Shown: piece by piece, positions 6,240 through 12,855 of the stretch
How positions within the stretch are numbered: position 1 is the first letter of the stretch
How the letters are laid out: the number at the start of each line of letters is the position of its first letter
From: an uncultured Eubacteriales bacterium
GTDB lineage: Bacteria; Bacillota; Clostridia; Lachnospirales; Lachnospiraceae
DNA length: 12,855 nucleotides
Direction: 5' to 3'
Assembly (NCBI GenBank): GCA_900545455.1
Contig: UQZF01000065.1
Location: 1-12,855 of the forward strand
Translations under genes and position numbers: made by a program
Notes under the pieces: model-generated
Told to the model about the DNA's origin: nothing
What the model saw: the letters and a program-made list of their open reading frames with translations, nothing else
The model's database searches: none

Positions 6240-6268
6240 ATTATATTCTATGACGGTGATAAATTCAA
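6240..6268 (-). promoter_or_regulatory. Promoter of the DUF975 gene
   Basis: On the minus strand TTGAAT (6263-6268), a 17-base spacer and a perfect TATAAT (6240-6245) form a near-consensus sigma-A promoter 36 bases upstream of the chosen ATG. Confidence 0.65.
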
Positions 6269-6319
6269 GTAATTATATGGAAAGACAAGGAAAAATACGG
6301 GTATGGGAGAAAATTGAGA

Positions 6320-6348
6320 TTGACACCAAGTTTCGGTTATGATAATAT
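6320..6348 (+). promoter_or_regulatory. Promoter of the xre-uxs-flippase-galM-metH operon
   Basis: TTGACA (6320-6325) is followed after 17 bases by TAATAT (6343-6348); GATAAT (6341-6346, 15-base spacer) overlaps it. It lies ~60 bases upstream of the first start codon and points away from the DUF975 promoter ~50 bases to the left. No comparable promoter is seen further down the operon. Confidence 0.6.
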
Positions 6349-6409
6349 AGTTTAATCCTAAATGATACGGGAATATTTTGGCTTTATGCAAATGAAAATG
6401 GAGGAAATT

Positions 6410-6715
6410 ATGGCTAAGAACATAACTAATGAGGCAGCACAGGTATCCGCTGACAAGAAGACAGCTAAGAACAACAATAAGAAACAGGTTGAGAGTGTAC
6501 AGCTTGAGACGAGAAAGGAACTTATAGAGCAGCTTATCCGCTATCGTAAGTCCAAGAAGATTACGCAGGCTGACATTTCAGAGATTACGGGAATTCAGAG
6601 ACCTAATATCAGCCGTCTTGAGAGTGGTAAGTACAACCCTACCCTTGATATGATTGTACGTGTTGCAGACAGTATCGGCCTTGAAGTTGAGATTACGCTC
6701 AAGGAAAAGAAGTAA
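6410..6715 (+). CDS. XRE-family DNA-binding protein (101 aa)
   Basis: ATG at 6410 has GGAGG 5 bases upstream (6400-6404); the upstream in-frame ATG at 6362 and those just after it lack such a site. Residues 1-30 are a polar, lysine-rich lead. Residues ~38-93 are a Cro/C1-type helix-turn-helix: ITQADISEITGIQ is the first helix-turn and RPNISRLESGKYNPTLD the recognition helix region. The ISRLESGKYNPT string is typical of stand-alone XRE regulators and HigA-like antitoxins. No toxin frame adjoins it. The next gene starts 15 bases later, so it is likely the first gene of the operon and may regulate its own promoter (inference). Confidence 0.85.
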   Translation: MAKNITNEAAQVSADKKTAKNNNKKQVESVQLETRKELIEQLIRYRKSKKITQADISEITGIQRPNISRLESGKYNPTLDMIVRVADSIGLEVEITLKEKK

Positions 6716-6730
6716 AAAGGGAGACTTGAA

Positions 6731-7663
6731 ATGAACAGAGTGTTAGTCAGCGGCGGAGCAGGTTTTTTAGGTTCACATCTTTGCGAGCGCCTGTTAAATG
6801 AAGGCGAGCATGTTATCTGCATGGATAATCTTTTTACGGGAAGCAAGGATAATATAGAACATCTGCTTGGGAATCCTAATTTTGAATTTATATGTCATGA
6901 TGTTACGGAGCCGCTTTATGTGGATGTGGACAGGATTTTCAATCTTGCGTGTCCTGCAAGCCCTCCGCACTATCAGTATGATCCGATTAAGACCGCTAAG
7001 ACGAGTGTGTATGGCGCAATCAACATGTTAGGGCTTGCTAAGCGCTGCCATGCAAGAATACTTCAGGCGAGCACGAGTGAGGTGTACGGAGATCCGCTTG
7101 TACATCCGCAGCCTGAGAGCTACAGAGGAAATGTCAATACTATAGGAATACGTTCCTGCTATGACGAGGGAAAGAGAATGGCGGAGACGCTGTTTTTTGA
7201 TTATCACAGACAGCACGATGTCGACATCAAGGTTATCCGTATATTCAATACATACGGGCCAAGAATGAATCCGGCTGACGGAAGAGTTGTGTCGAACTTT
7301 ATAGTGCAGGCGCTAAAGGGAGATGACATAACGATATACGGAGACGGAACCCAGACGAGGAGTTTCTGCTATGTTGATGATCTTATCGAAGGAATGGTAA
7401 GGATGATGGATTCAAGGGACGGCTTTACAGGCCCGGTGAATCTGGGAAATCCGGGCGAGTTTACAATGAAGCAGCTTGCAGAGCTTGTCCTTTCGGAGAC
7501 GGGAAGTAATTCTAAGATAGTGTACACTGAACTTCCTTCGGATGATCCTACGCAGAGAAAGCCGGTCATTGATCTTGCGATGCAGGAGCTTGGCTGGAAG
7601 CCGACTATTAAGCTGGAGGACGGTCTTAAGAGGACTATAGAGTATTTTAAGACAATTATATAA
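6731..7663 (+). CDS. uxs: UDP-glucuronate decarboxylase (UDP-xylose synthase)
   Basis: A 310-aa extended short-chain dehydrogenase that oxidises and decarboxylates UDP-glucuronate to UDP-xylose with bound NAD. GGAGFLG (8-14) is the Rossmann dinucleotide motif. NLACPASPPHYQYDPIKT (71-88) and STSEVYGDPLVHPQPE (114-129) are specific for the UXS branch rather than UDP-glucose 4-epimerases or dTDP-glucose dehydratases. Tyr144 and Lys148 (YDEGK) are the catalytic pair, and RIFNTYGPRMNPADGRVVSN follows as expected. Length is normal for a bacterial UXS without extra domains. AGGGAG precedes the ATG. The stop is directly followed by the flippase ATG, so the two are coupled. UDP-glucose dehydrogenase, which would supply the substrate, is not in the window. 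Confidence 0.92.
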   Translation: MNRVLVSGGAGFLGSHLCERLLNEGEHVICMDNLFTGSKDNIEHLLGNPNFEFICHDVTEPLYVDVDRIFNLACPASPPHYQYDPIKTAKTSVYGAINMLGLAKRCHARILQASTSEVYGDPLVHPQPESYRGNVNTIGIRSCYDEGKRMAETLFFDYHRQHDVDIKVIRIFNTYGPRMNPADGRVVSNFIVQALKGDDITIYGDGTQTRSFCYVDDLIEGMVRMMDSRDGFTGPVNLGNPGEFTMKQLAELVLSETGSNSKIVYTELPSDDPTQRKPVIDLAMQELGWKPTIKLEDGLKRTIEYFKTII

Positions 7664-9088
7664 ATGAAGCAGGAAAAGAGAATTTTAAGAAATATATTAT
7701 ATGCCTTTGCGGCACAGGGAATATCGCTTCTTTTAAGCGTGCTTACATCGCTCATCCTGCCTAAGTTTTTTGATAAGGCGAATTACGGATACTGGTCGCT
7801 GTTTTTGTTTTACACGGGATATACCGGATTTTTCCATTTCGGACTCAATGACGGTGTCTACTTAAAGATAGGCGGAATAGAGTACGACGATATGGACAAG
7901 AAGCTTTTAGGTGCACAGTTCAGATTCGGAGCAATGTTTCAGAGCGTGATAGGCATAGGAATTGTGCTGTGGGCAGTACTGTCGGGCAACGGGGCGGACA
8001 CGGAATTCGTTTTCTTCATGACGGCTGTGTACATGCTATTGTACAATTTGACGTTATATCTCGGATGTATATTTCAGGCAGCCAACGAGACAAGGCTCTA
8101 TTCAATGTCTGTCATGATAGACAAGATTGTTTTCATGGTGGCTATATTAGGGCTTTTTGTGCTTAAAAGCAATGATTACAAGGTCTATGTGTGGCTTTAC
8201 ATGGCGGCGAAGCTCTGTGCCATGATTTACTGCGTGTATAAGGGAAGAGAGGTAGTGTTCGCGGGAAGAATCCCGATGAGCGATACCGTAAAAGAGACCT
8301 TGGACAGCATGAAAATCGGAATCAATCTCACCATAGCCAACATTGCAAGCAACCTCATTCTCGGAGGCGGACGCTTCATAATCGACAGATATTGGGGAAT
8401 TGAGGATTTCGGCGAGGTGTCGTTCTCACTCACACTTACCAACTTTTTCCTGTTGTTCGTGTCGCAGATTTCGATGGTACTGTTCCCGGCACTCAGACAG
8501 ATTGATGAAAAGAGACAGAGGGAGCTTTTTGACATGTCGAAGCATGTGCTAAACGTGGTGCTTCCGATAGTCTTTCTTGCATATATTCCGGCGAAGGAGC
8601 TGTTAAAGCTGTGGCTTCCGCAGTATGAGGTGAGCCTCGCTTACATGGCAATTCTTCTTCCGATGTGCATATTTGACGGCAAGATGAATCTCGTGTGTGC
8701 GACGTACTTTAAGGTGCTGCGCAAGGAGAGGTTCCTTTTGTATGTCAATTTGTTTTCGATGGCGTTAAGCATAGGACTGTGCCTGCTTGGGGCATACGGG
8801 CTTCACAGCATAGATGCAATAATACTTTTTATGGTGTGTGCGATAGGGGTCCGATACTTTATATCGCAGGTTTTCCTGGAGAGTATACTCGGTGACAGCG
8901 CAGAACAGGGGAAAGCAAGAATCGGAATGGCAGAAGAGCTTGTTCTGGTTGTGGTATGCGCTTATGTGTGTTGGAAGCTTCCTTCACTTGCCGCATTTGG
9001 AATTGCGGCAGCGGCGTATGCGCTGTACCTTGTGCTCAACAGGGAGAGTGTGGGCTATCTTTTTGGCATGATTAAGTCTAAAATTTAA
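7664..9088 (+). CDS. Oligosaccharide flippase (Wzx-like, polysaccharide biosynthesis family)
   Basis: A 474-aa polytopic membrane protein with about 12 hydrophobic segments spread over its whole length, starting at residues ~10-33. An amphipathic cytoplasmic loop lies near 200-215, and IGINLTIANIASNLILGGGR (218-237) opens the second half. This two-bundle layout and the sequence flavour are those of the MOP-superfamily Polysacc_synt exporters that flip lipid-linked glycans across the membrane. ATG is the base after the upstream TAA. There is no clear Shine-Dalgarno in front of it, so translation probably depends on reinitiation from uxs. The glycan carried is unknown; the neighbour suggests it may contain xylose. 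No glycosyltransferases are in view. Confidence 0.85.
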   Translation: MKQEKRILRNILYAFAAQGISLLLSVLTSLILPKFFDKANYGYWSLFLFYTGYTGFFHFGLNDGVYLKIGGIEYDDMDKKLLGAQFRFGAMFQSVIGIGIVLWAVLSGNGADTEFVFFMTAVYMLLYNLTLYLGCIFQAANETRLYSMSVMIDKIVFMVAILGLFVLKSNDYKVYVWLYMAAKLCAMIYCVYKGREVVFAGRIPMSDTVKETLDSMKIGINLTIANIASNLILGGGRFIIDRYWGIEDFGEVSFSLTLTNFFLLFVSQISMVLFPALRQIDEKRQRELFDMSKHVLNVVLPIVFLAYIPAKELLKLWLPQYEVSLAYMAILLPMCIFDGKMNLVCATYFKVLRKERFLLYVNLFSMALSIGLCLLGAYGLHSIDAIILFMVCAIGVRYFISQVFLESILGDSAEQGKARIGMAEELVLVVVCAYVCWKLPSLAAFGIAAAAYALYLVLNRESVGYLFGMIKSKI

Positions 9089-9124
9089 AAATAAATACAA
9101 ATGCTGTAAATTGGGAGGTAACTT

Positions 9125-10183
9125 ATGGGTATAATCAGAGAGATTTTCGGTCATGACAGCAAGGGTGAGAATGTATATTCATACACAATCACCAACGGCA
9201 GTGGTATGACGATAAGAGTTATCGAGCTGGGTGCGGCTCTGCAATCGGTTGAGACGGCGGACAGGGACGGAAGGTATGCCGACGTGGTGCTCGGCTATGA
9301 CAATGTTAAGCAGTACGAGACTGGCAACAGCGAGAATTTCGGTGTCGTTGTCGGACGTAATGCCAACAGGATCAAGGACGCCAAGTTCATGATCAAGGGC
9401 AAGGAGTACAAGCTTGCCAAGAACGACGGGGAGAACAACCTTCACAGCGGTCCGAACGGCTACAGCAGCCGCAGATGGGACAGTGAGATTGTAGAGGATG
9501 AGAGAGGACAGGCAATCAGATTCTCACTTGTGAGTCCGTCGGGAGATCAGGGAATGCCGGGAGAGCTCGACATCAACGTGACCTACATTCTCACGGAGGA
9601 TGACAGCATAATTCTCGACTATGAGGGTGTTGCAGGCGATGACACCATCGTAAATCCAACCAACCATTCGTATTTCAATCTTGCGGGACATAATTCGGGA
9701 ACCGTGTATGACCAGAAGATATGGCTCGATGCCGATGAGTTCACACCTTCGGATTCGGGGCTTATTCCTACGGGCGAGTACAGAAGCGTCAAGGGCACAC
9801 CTATGGACTTTACGACACCTAAGGCAATCGGACAGGATATAGGTGCCGACTATGAGCCGCTCATACTTGCGGGAGGCTATGACCACAACTTTGTCCTGAA
9901 GAACAATGGTGAGGTTGAGCTTGCGGGAAGCCTTTATGATGAGAAGAGCGGAAGATACATGGAAGTGTACACCCAGATGCCGGGCTTGCAGATATACACG
10001 GGCAATTTCCTTTCGGGCAATTCAAGAGGCAAGGATGACTGCTACTACAACAAGCGCGACGGAGTCTGCTTTGAGACACAGTTCTTCCCTGACTCGGTCA
10101 ACAATATGGCTTTTGAGTCACCTGTCGTGCAGGCGGGAGTGCCGTTTGATTTCGTGACAATCTATAAGTTTTCCGTAAAGTAA
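9125..10183 (+). CDS. galM: Aldose 1-epimerase (mutarotase)
   Basis: A 352-aa GalM-type enzyme that interconverts alpha and beta anomers of hexoses such as galactose or glucose. The active site is complete: His107 (NNLHSGP), His181 (NPTNHSYFNLAG, catalytic acid), Asp253 (GGYDHNF, sugar binding) and Glu317 (CFETQFFPD, catalytic base). Spacing matches the known family. Length is usual and there is no signal peptide, so it is cytoplasmic. GGGAGG (9113-9118) lies 6 bases before the ATG. It sits 36 bases after the flippase with no terminator between. Its physiological sugar is not shown by the sequence; no other galactose-pathway gene is nearby. Confidence 0.93.
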   Translation: MGIIREIFGHDSKGENVYSYTITNGSGMTIRVIELGAALQSVETADRDGRYADVVLGYDNVKQYETGNSENFGVVVGRNANRIKDAKFMIKGKEYKLAKNDGENNLHSGPNGYSSRRWDSEIVEDERGQAIRFSLVSPSGDQGMPGELDINVTYILTEDDSIILDYEGVAGDDTIVNPTNHSYFNLAGHNSGTVYDQKIWLDADEFTPSDSGLIPTGEYRSVKGTPMDFTTPKAIGQDIGADYEPLILAGGYDHNFVLKNNGEVELAGSLYDEKSGRYMEVYTQMPGLQIYTGNFLSGNSRGKDDCYYNKRDGVCFETQFFPDSVNNMAFESPVVQAGVPFDFVTIYKFSVK

Positions 10184-10208
10184 TGGCGGTACAGAAAGCA
10201 GATAAGTA

Positions 10209-10883
10209 ATGAAGCTTGATAAGATTAATACATCGGAGGCGTTTCGCTACCTCGGCTACGGCTCGGCTGTTCCTGATGACAACATCCTTGCGGTGGCGGA
10301 CGAGTGCGAGAGAAAGCTTCTCATGGCGATTGATGCCAAATACACATATAAATATTTTGAAATTGACCGGCACAGCGAAAGTGAGGTTACACTTGTTGGT
10401 ACCTCGCTCTCGCTGTGCGGTTCTTCAATATCGGGACACCTTACGGGGTGTCACGGTGTTGTGCTGCTTGCGGCGACGCTCTCGGGCGGAGTCGACAGGC
10501 TTATAAGACAGCTCTCCGTGAGGAGCATGACGAGCGCGGTTGTAGCGGACAGCATGGCATCCGCAGCCGTGGAGCAGGTATGTGATGCGGCGGAGGCAGA
10601 GATAATGCGGGAGTTTGCCGGGCAGTGCACGACATGGCGTTTCAGTCCGGGGTACGGGGATTTTCCGCTCGAGATTCAGGGGAAGTTCCTTGACGTGCTG
10701 TCGGCACCTAAGAGAATCGGGCTTAATATCACCGATGGAGGACTTATGGCACCCTGCAAGTCGGTGACAGCGGTCATAGGTGTGGCTGACAAAGAGATAG
10801 AGAGAAAAAGACGCGGGTGCAGTGTGTGCAATATGAGAGAACACTGTGCATTCAGAAAGAAAGGTGAGCATTGTGGAGTTTAA
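10209..10883 (+). CDS. Stand-alone methionine synthase activation protein (224 aa)
   Basis: Resembles the SAM-binding activation domain found at the C-terminus of long MetH enzymes. That domain helps return oxidised cob(II)alamin to the methylated state. RFSPGYGDFPLE (144-155) corresponds to the RxxPGY-type SAM-binding motif, and TDGGLMAPCKSVTAVIG (175-191) is the second family block. The C-terminal tail carries four cysteines (204, 207, 213, 222) in a C-x2-C-x5-C-x8-C arrangement, which could bind metal or act in redox chemistry (inference). Start ATG 10209 has only a weak ribosome binding site. The stop overlaps the metH start by 11 bases, so partner synthesis is coupled. This split arrangement is known from several clostridia. 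Confidence 0.87.
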   Translation: MKLDKINTSEAFRYLGYGSAVPDDNILAVADECERKLLMAIDAKYTYKYFEIDRHSESEVTLVGTSLSLCGSSISGHLTGCHGVVLLAATLSGGVDRLIRQLSVRSMTSAVVADSMASAAVEQVCDAAEAEIMREFAGQCTTWRFSPGYGDFPLEIQGKFLDVLSAPKRIGLNITDGGLMAPCKSVTAVIGVADKEIERKRRGCSVCNMREHCAFRKKGEHCGV

Positions 10884-12855
10884 GGCATTACTTGAGAAAA
10901 AGAATAAGTCGGATAAGAAGTACATATTATTAGATGGTGCGATGGGAACAATGCTTCAGGCATCAGGGCTAAAGCTTGGTCAGATACCGGAGGTGCTCTC
11001 CTTTACCAACGAGGAGCTTCTCATAGACATTCACAGACAGTATGTCAACAGCGGCTCGGACATTATATATACCAACACCTTCGGAGGCAACCGATATAAG
11101 CTCGAGGGCTGCGGCTACACGGTTGAGCAGGTTGTTAAGAAGGGAATAGAGAATGCAAGAAAAGCCTGCGAGGGCACGGACTGTATGGTTGCACTCGATA
11201 TAGGACCTATAGGAAAGCTTGTTGAGCCTACGGGCGACTTAAAGTTCGAGGAGGCTTACGATATATACAAGGAGCAGATTATTGCGGGAAGAGATGCGGA
11301 TTTGGTTGTCTTTGAGACGATGACGGACCTTCTCGAGCTCAAGGCGGCAGTGCTTGCGGCGAAGGAAAATTCCGACCTTCCGATTATCTGCACGATGACG
11401 TTTGAGCAGAATATGAGAACCTTCACGGGCTGTCAGGTGTCGGCGATGGCACTCACCATGGAGGGCTTGGGAGTTGACGCGCTCGGTGTCAACTGTTCCC
11501 TCGGACCGGATGAGCTCTACGCCGTTGTTGAGGAGCTCGGAAAATATACAAGACTTCCGCTTGTCGTGAAGCCTAATGCAGGACTTCCTGATCCCGTAAC
11601 CAATGAATACAACGTAAGCCCTGAGGAGTTCGCACTCAAGATGGCTAAGATGGCTTCCATTGGTGCAACGATAATGGGAGGCTGCTGTGGAACAAGCCCT
11701 GCTTACATTGCAGAGCTTAAAAAGGCACTTGACGGTGTGGAGTTTGTGAGAAAAGAGACGGAGTATGTGTCGGCGGTCTGCTCGGCGAGCAGCACGGTTG
11801 TAATCAACCAGCCGAGAATCATAGGAGAGCGTATCAATCCTACGGGAAAGAAGCTCTTTAAGCAGGCATTAAAGGATCACAATCTCGACTATATAATGAA
11901 TCAGGCGCTCGAGCAGATTGACGGCGGAGCGGAGATTCTAGATGTCAATGTCGGACTTCCAGAGATTGATGAGAAGGAAATGATGGTTGACGCTATAAGG
12001 ACAATTCAGTCGGTGTGCGACGTGCCGTTGCAGATTGACAGCACGATTCCTGAGGTTTTGGAGGCTGGACTCAGAATATACTGCGGTAAGCCGATTGTAA
12101 ATTCGGTTAACGGAGAGGAAAATTCGCTCAACAATGTACTTCCGCTTGTGAAGAAGTACGGCGCGTGCGTTGTAGGTCTCACGCTCGACGAGAACGGAAT
12201 ACCTAAGACGGCAGCGGAGCGTGTCGCAATCGCAAAGAAGATTCTTGACAGGGCACTTGAGATGGGCATTCCAAAGGAGAATGTGTTCATAGACTGTCTC
12301 ACGCTCACTGCGTCTGCGGAGCAGGACGGCGTTATGGAGACACTCAACGCGCTTCACACCGTGAGATATGAGTTAGGTCTCAATACGGTGCTCGGAGTGT
12401 CTAACATTTCCTTCGGGCTTCCATACAGGGAGCTTGTCAACCAGAACTTTTTGTCGATGGCGCTCACTTACGGCTTAACGCTTCCTATAATCAATCCTAA
12501 CGTGGTTTCGATGACGGGAGCCGTGCGCGCTTACAGACTGCTCACAGGAATTGACCGCAACTCGATGGATTACATTCAGGCTTACAACGGCTACACGCCT
12601 GCCAAGTCAGTCAAGGCGGAGAAGCCGTCGGCGTCAGCGGATGCGGGAGCGGCGGGCTCGGATGCACCTGTCAAAGGAACTCTTGCATACGCGGTGGAGA
12701 ACGGACTCAAGAATGAGGGTGCAAGGCTGACTGCTGAAATGCTTGAGCACATGGAGGCACTCGACATCATCAACGGAACGCTCATTCCGGCCCTTGACCG
12801 CATCGGAAAGAATTTTGAGAAAGGAAAGGTATTCCTTCCGCAGCTTATACTTGCG
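10873..12855 (+). CDS. metH: Cobalamin-dependent methionine synthase MetH, N-terminal 661 residues (cut by window edge)
   Basis: The frame is open from a GTG at 10873 to the last base; GTG is chosen because AAAGGTGAG (10859-10867) stands 5 bases before it. Residues ~17-290 are the homocysteine S-methyltransferase barrel: LLDGAMGTMLQ near the start, and zinc ligands Cys208 (GVNCSLGP) and Cys271-Cys272 (GGCCGT). Residues ~315-570 are the methyltetrahydrofolate-binding (pterin) barrel, starting RIIGERINPTGKK and containing GAEILDVNVGLPEID and GVSNISFGLP. A Lys/Ala/Ser/Asp linker (~576-603) leads into the helical cap of the B12-binding module (LDIINGTLIPALDRIGKNFEKGKVFLPQ). The cobalamin-binding DxHxxG motif lies beyond the edge. 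The reaction is homocysteine plus methyl-THF to methionine. With a separate activation protein upstream, the gene probably ends after the B12 domain. Confidence 0.93.
   Translation, partial: MEFKALLEKKNKSDKKYILLDGAMGTMLQASGLKLGQIPEVLSFTNEELLIDIHRQYVNSGSDIIYTNTFGGNRYKLEGCGYTVEQVVKKGIENARKACEGTDCMVALDIGPIGKLVEPTGDLKFEEAYDIYKEQIIAGRDADLVVFETMTDLLELKAAVLAAKENSDLPIICTMTFEQNMRTFTGCQVSAMALTMEGLGVDALGVNCSLGPDELYAVVEELGKYTRLPLVVKPNAGLPDPVTNEYNVSPEEFALKMAKMASIGATIMGGCCGTSPAYIAELKKALDGVEFVRKETEYVSAVCSASSTVVINQPRIIGERINPTGKKLFKQALKDHNLDYIMNQALEQIDGGAEILDVNVGLPEIDEKEMMVDAIRTIQSVCDVPLQIDSTIPEVLEAGLRIYCGKPIVNSVNGEENSLNNVLPLVKKYGACVVGLTLDENGIPKTAAERVAIAKKILDRALEMGIPKENVFIDCLTLTASAEQDGVMETLNALHTVRYELGLNTVLGVSNISFGLPYRELVNQNFLSMALTYGLTLPIINPNVVSMTGAVRAYRLLTGIDRNSMDYIQAYNGYTPAKSVKAEKPSASADAGAAGSDAPVKGTLAYAVENGLKNEGARLTAEMLEHMEALDIINGTLIPALDRIGKNFEKGKVFLPQLILA

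Noticed and set aside
10184..10208. B12 riboswitch or other leader before the methionine synthase genes
   Set aside because: The gap is only 25 bases, far too short, and no cobalamin-box-like sequence was noticed elsewhere in the operon leader.
11938..12357. Two overlapping minus strand frames
   Set aside because: They lie opposite the conserved folate-binding domain of metH, whose frame is open and family-typical throughout.
1..12855. CRISPR array, tRNA or rRNA genes, insertion sequence
   Set aside because: No regularly spaced repeats, cloverleaf sequences, transposase motifs or flanking inverted repeats were recognised by eye.

Overview
The window looks like a Lachnospiraceae-type (Clostridia, Bacillota) chromosome segment that crosses the right end of an integrated prophage. 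This rests on protein flavour only: a DUF975 protein, a stand-alone cobalamin-dependent methionine synthase activation protein directly before MetH, AGGAGG-type ribosome binding sites and moderate-to-low GC. No rRNA or marker gene is present, so the genus is not called.

Layout. (1) 1-1863, + strand: phage lysis cassette. It holds the 3' end of a holin, a 54-aa acidic protein and a 496-aa endolysin (amidase, glucosaminidase and two nearly identical SH3-like repeats). (2) 1864-2243: gene-free. It contains a promoter-like site, a start-less in-frame tail of what looks like a host gene (about 1991-2044), a strong intrinsic terminator (2087-2119) and the promoter region of the next operon. The orphan tail plus terminator is what an attR junction in the 3' end of a host gene should look like. 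(3) 2244-3768, +: AbiEi/AbiEii type IV toxin-antitoxin pair with overlapping genes. (4) 3833-4342, +: VanZ-like membrane protein, ending in a terminator whose descending arm is duplicated. (5) 4475-5299 and 5409-6203, - strand: an unrecognised membrane-anchored protein and a DUF975 membrane protein, each with its own promoter-like sequence. (6) 6320 to the window end, +: a tightly packed series, XRE regulator, UDP-glucuronate decarboxylase, oligosaccharide flippase, aldose 1-epimerase, methionine synthase activation protein and metH (cut by the window edge). Gaps are 15, 0, 36 and 25 nt and then an 11-nt overlap, and I see no terminator among them.

How the genes fit together. The phage genes release progeny: the holin permeabilises the membrane and the endolysin cuts both peptide cross-link attachment and glycan. 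AbiE is a candidate defence or maintenance module at the prophage boundary. The last operon joins envelope glycan functions (UDP-xylose supply, glycan export, sugar mutarotation) to the B12-dependent methionine cycle (MetH and its reactivation partner), with a small DNA-binding protein as the first gene.

The metH frame stays open to the last base.
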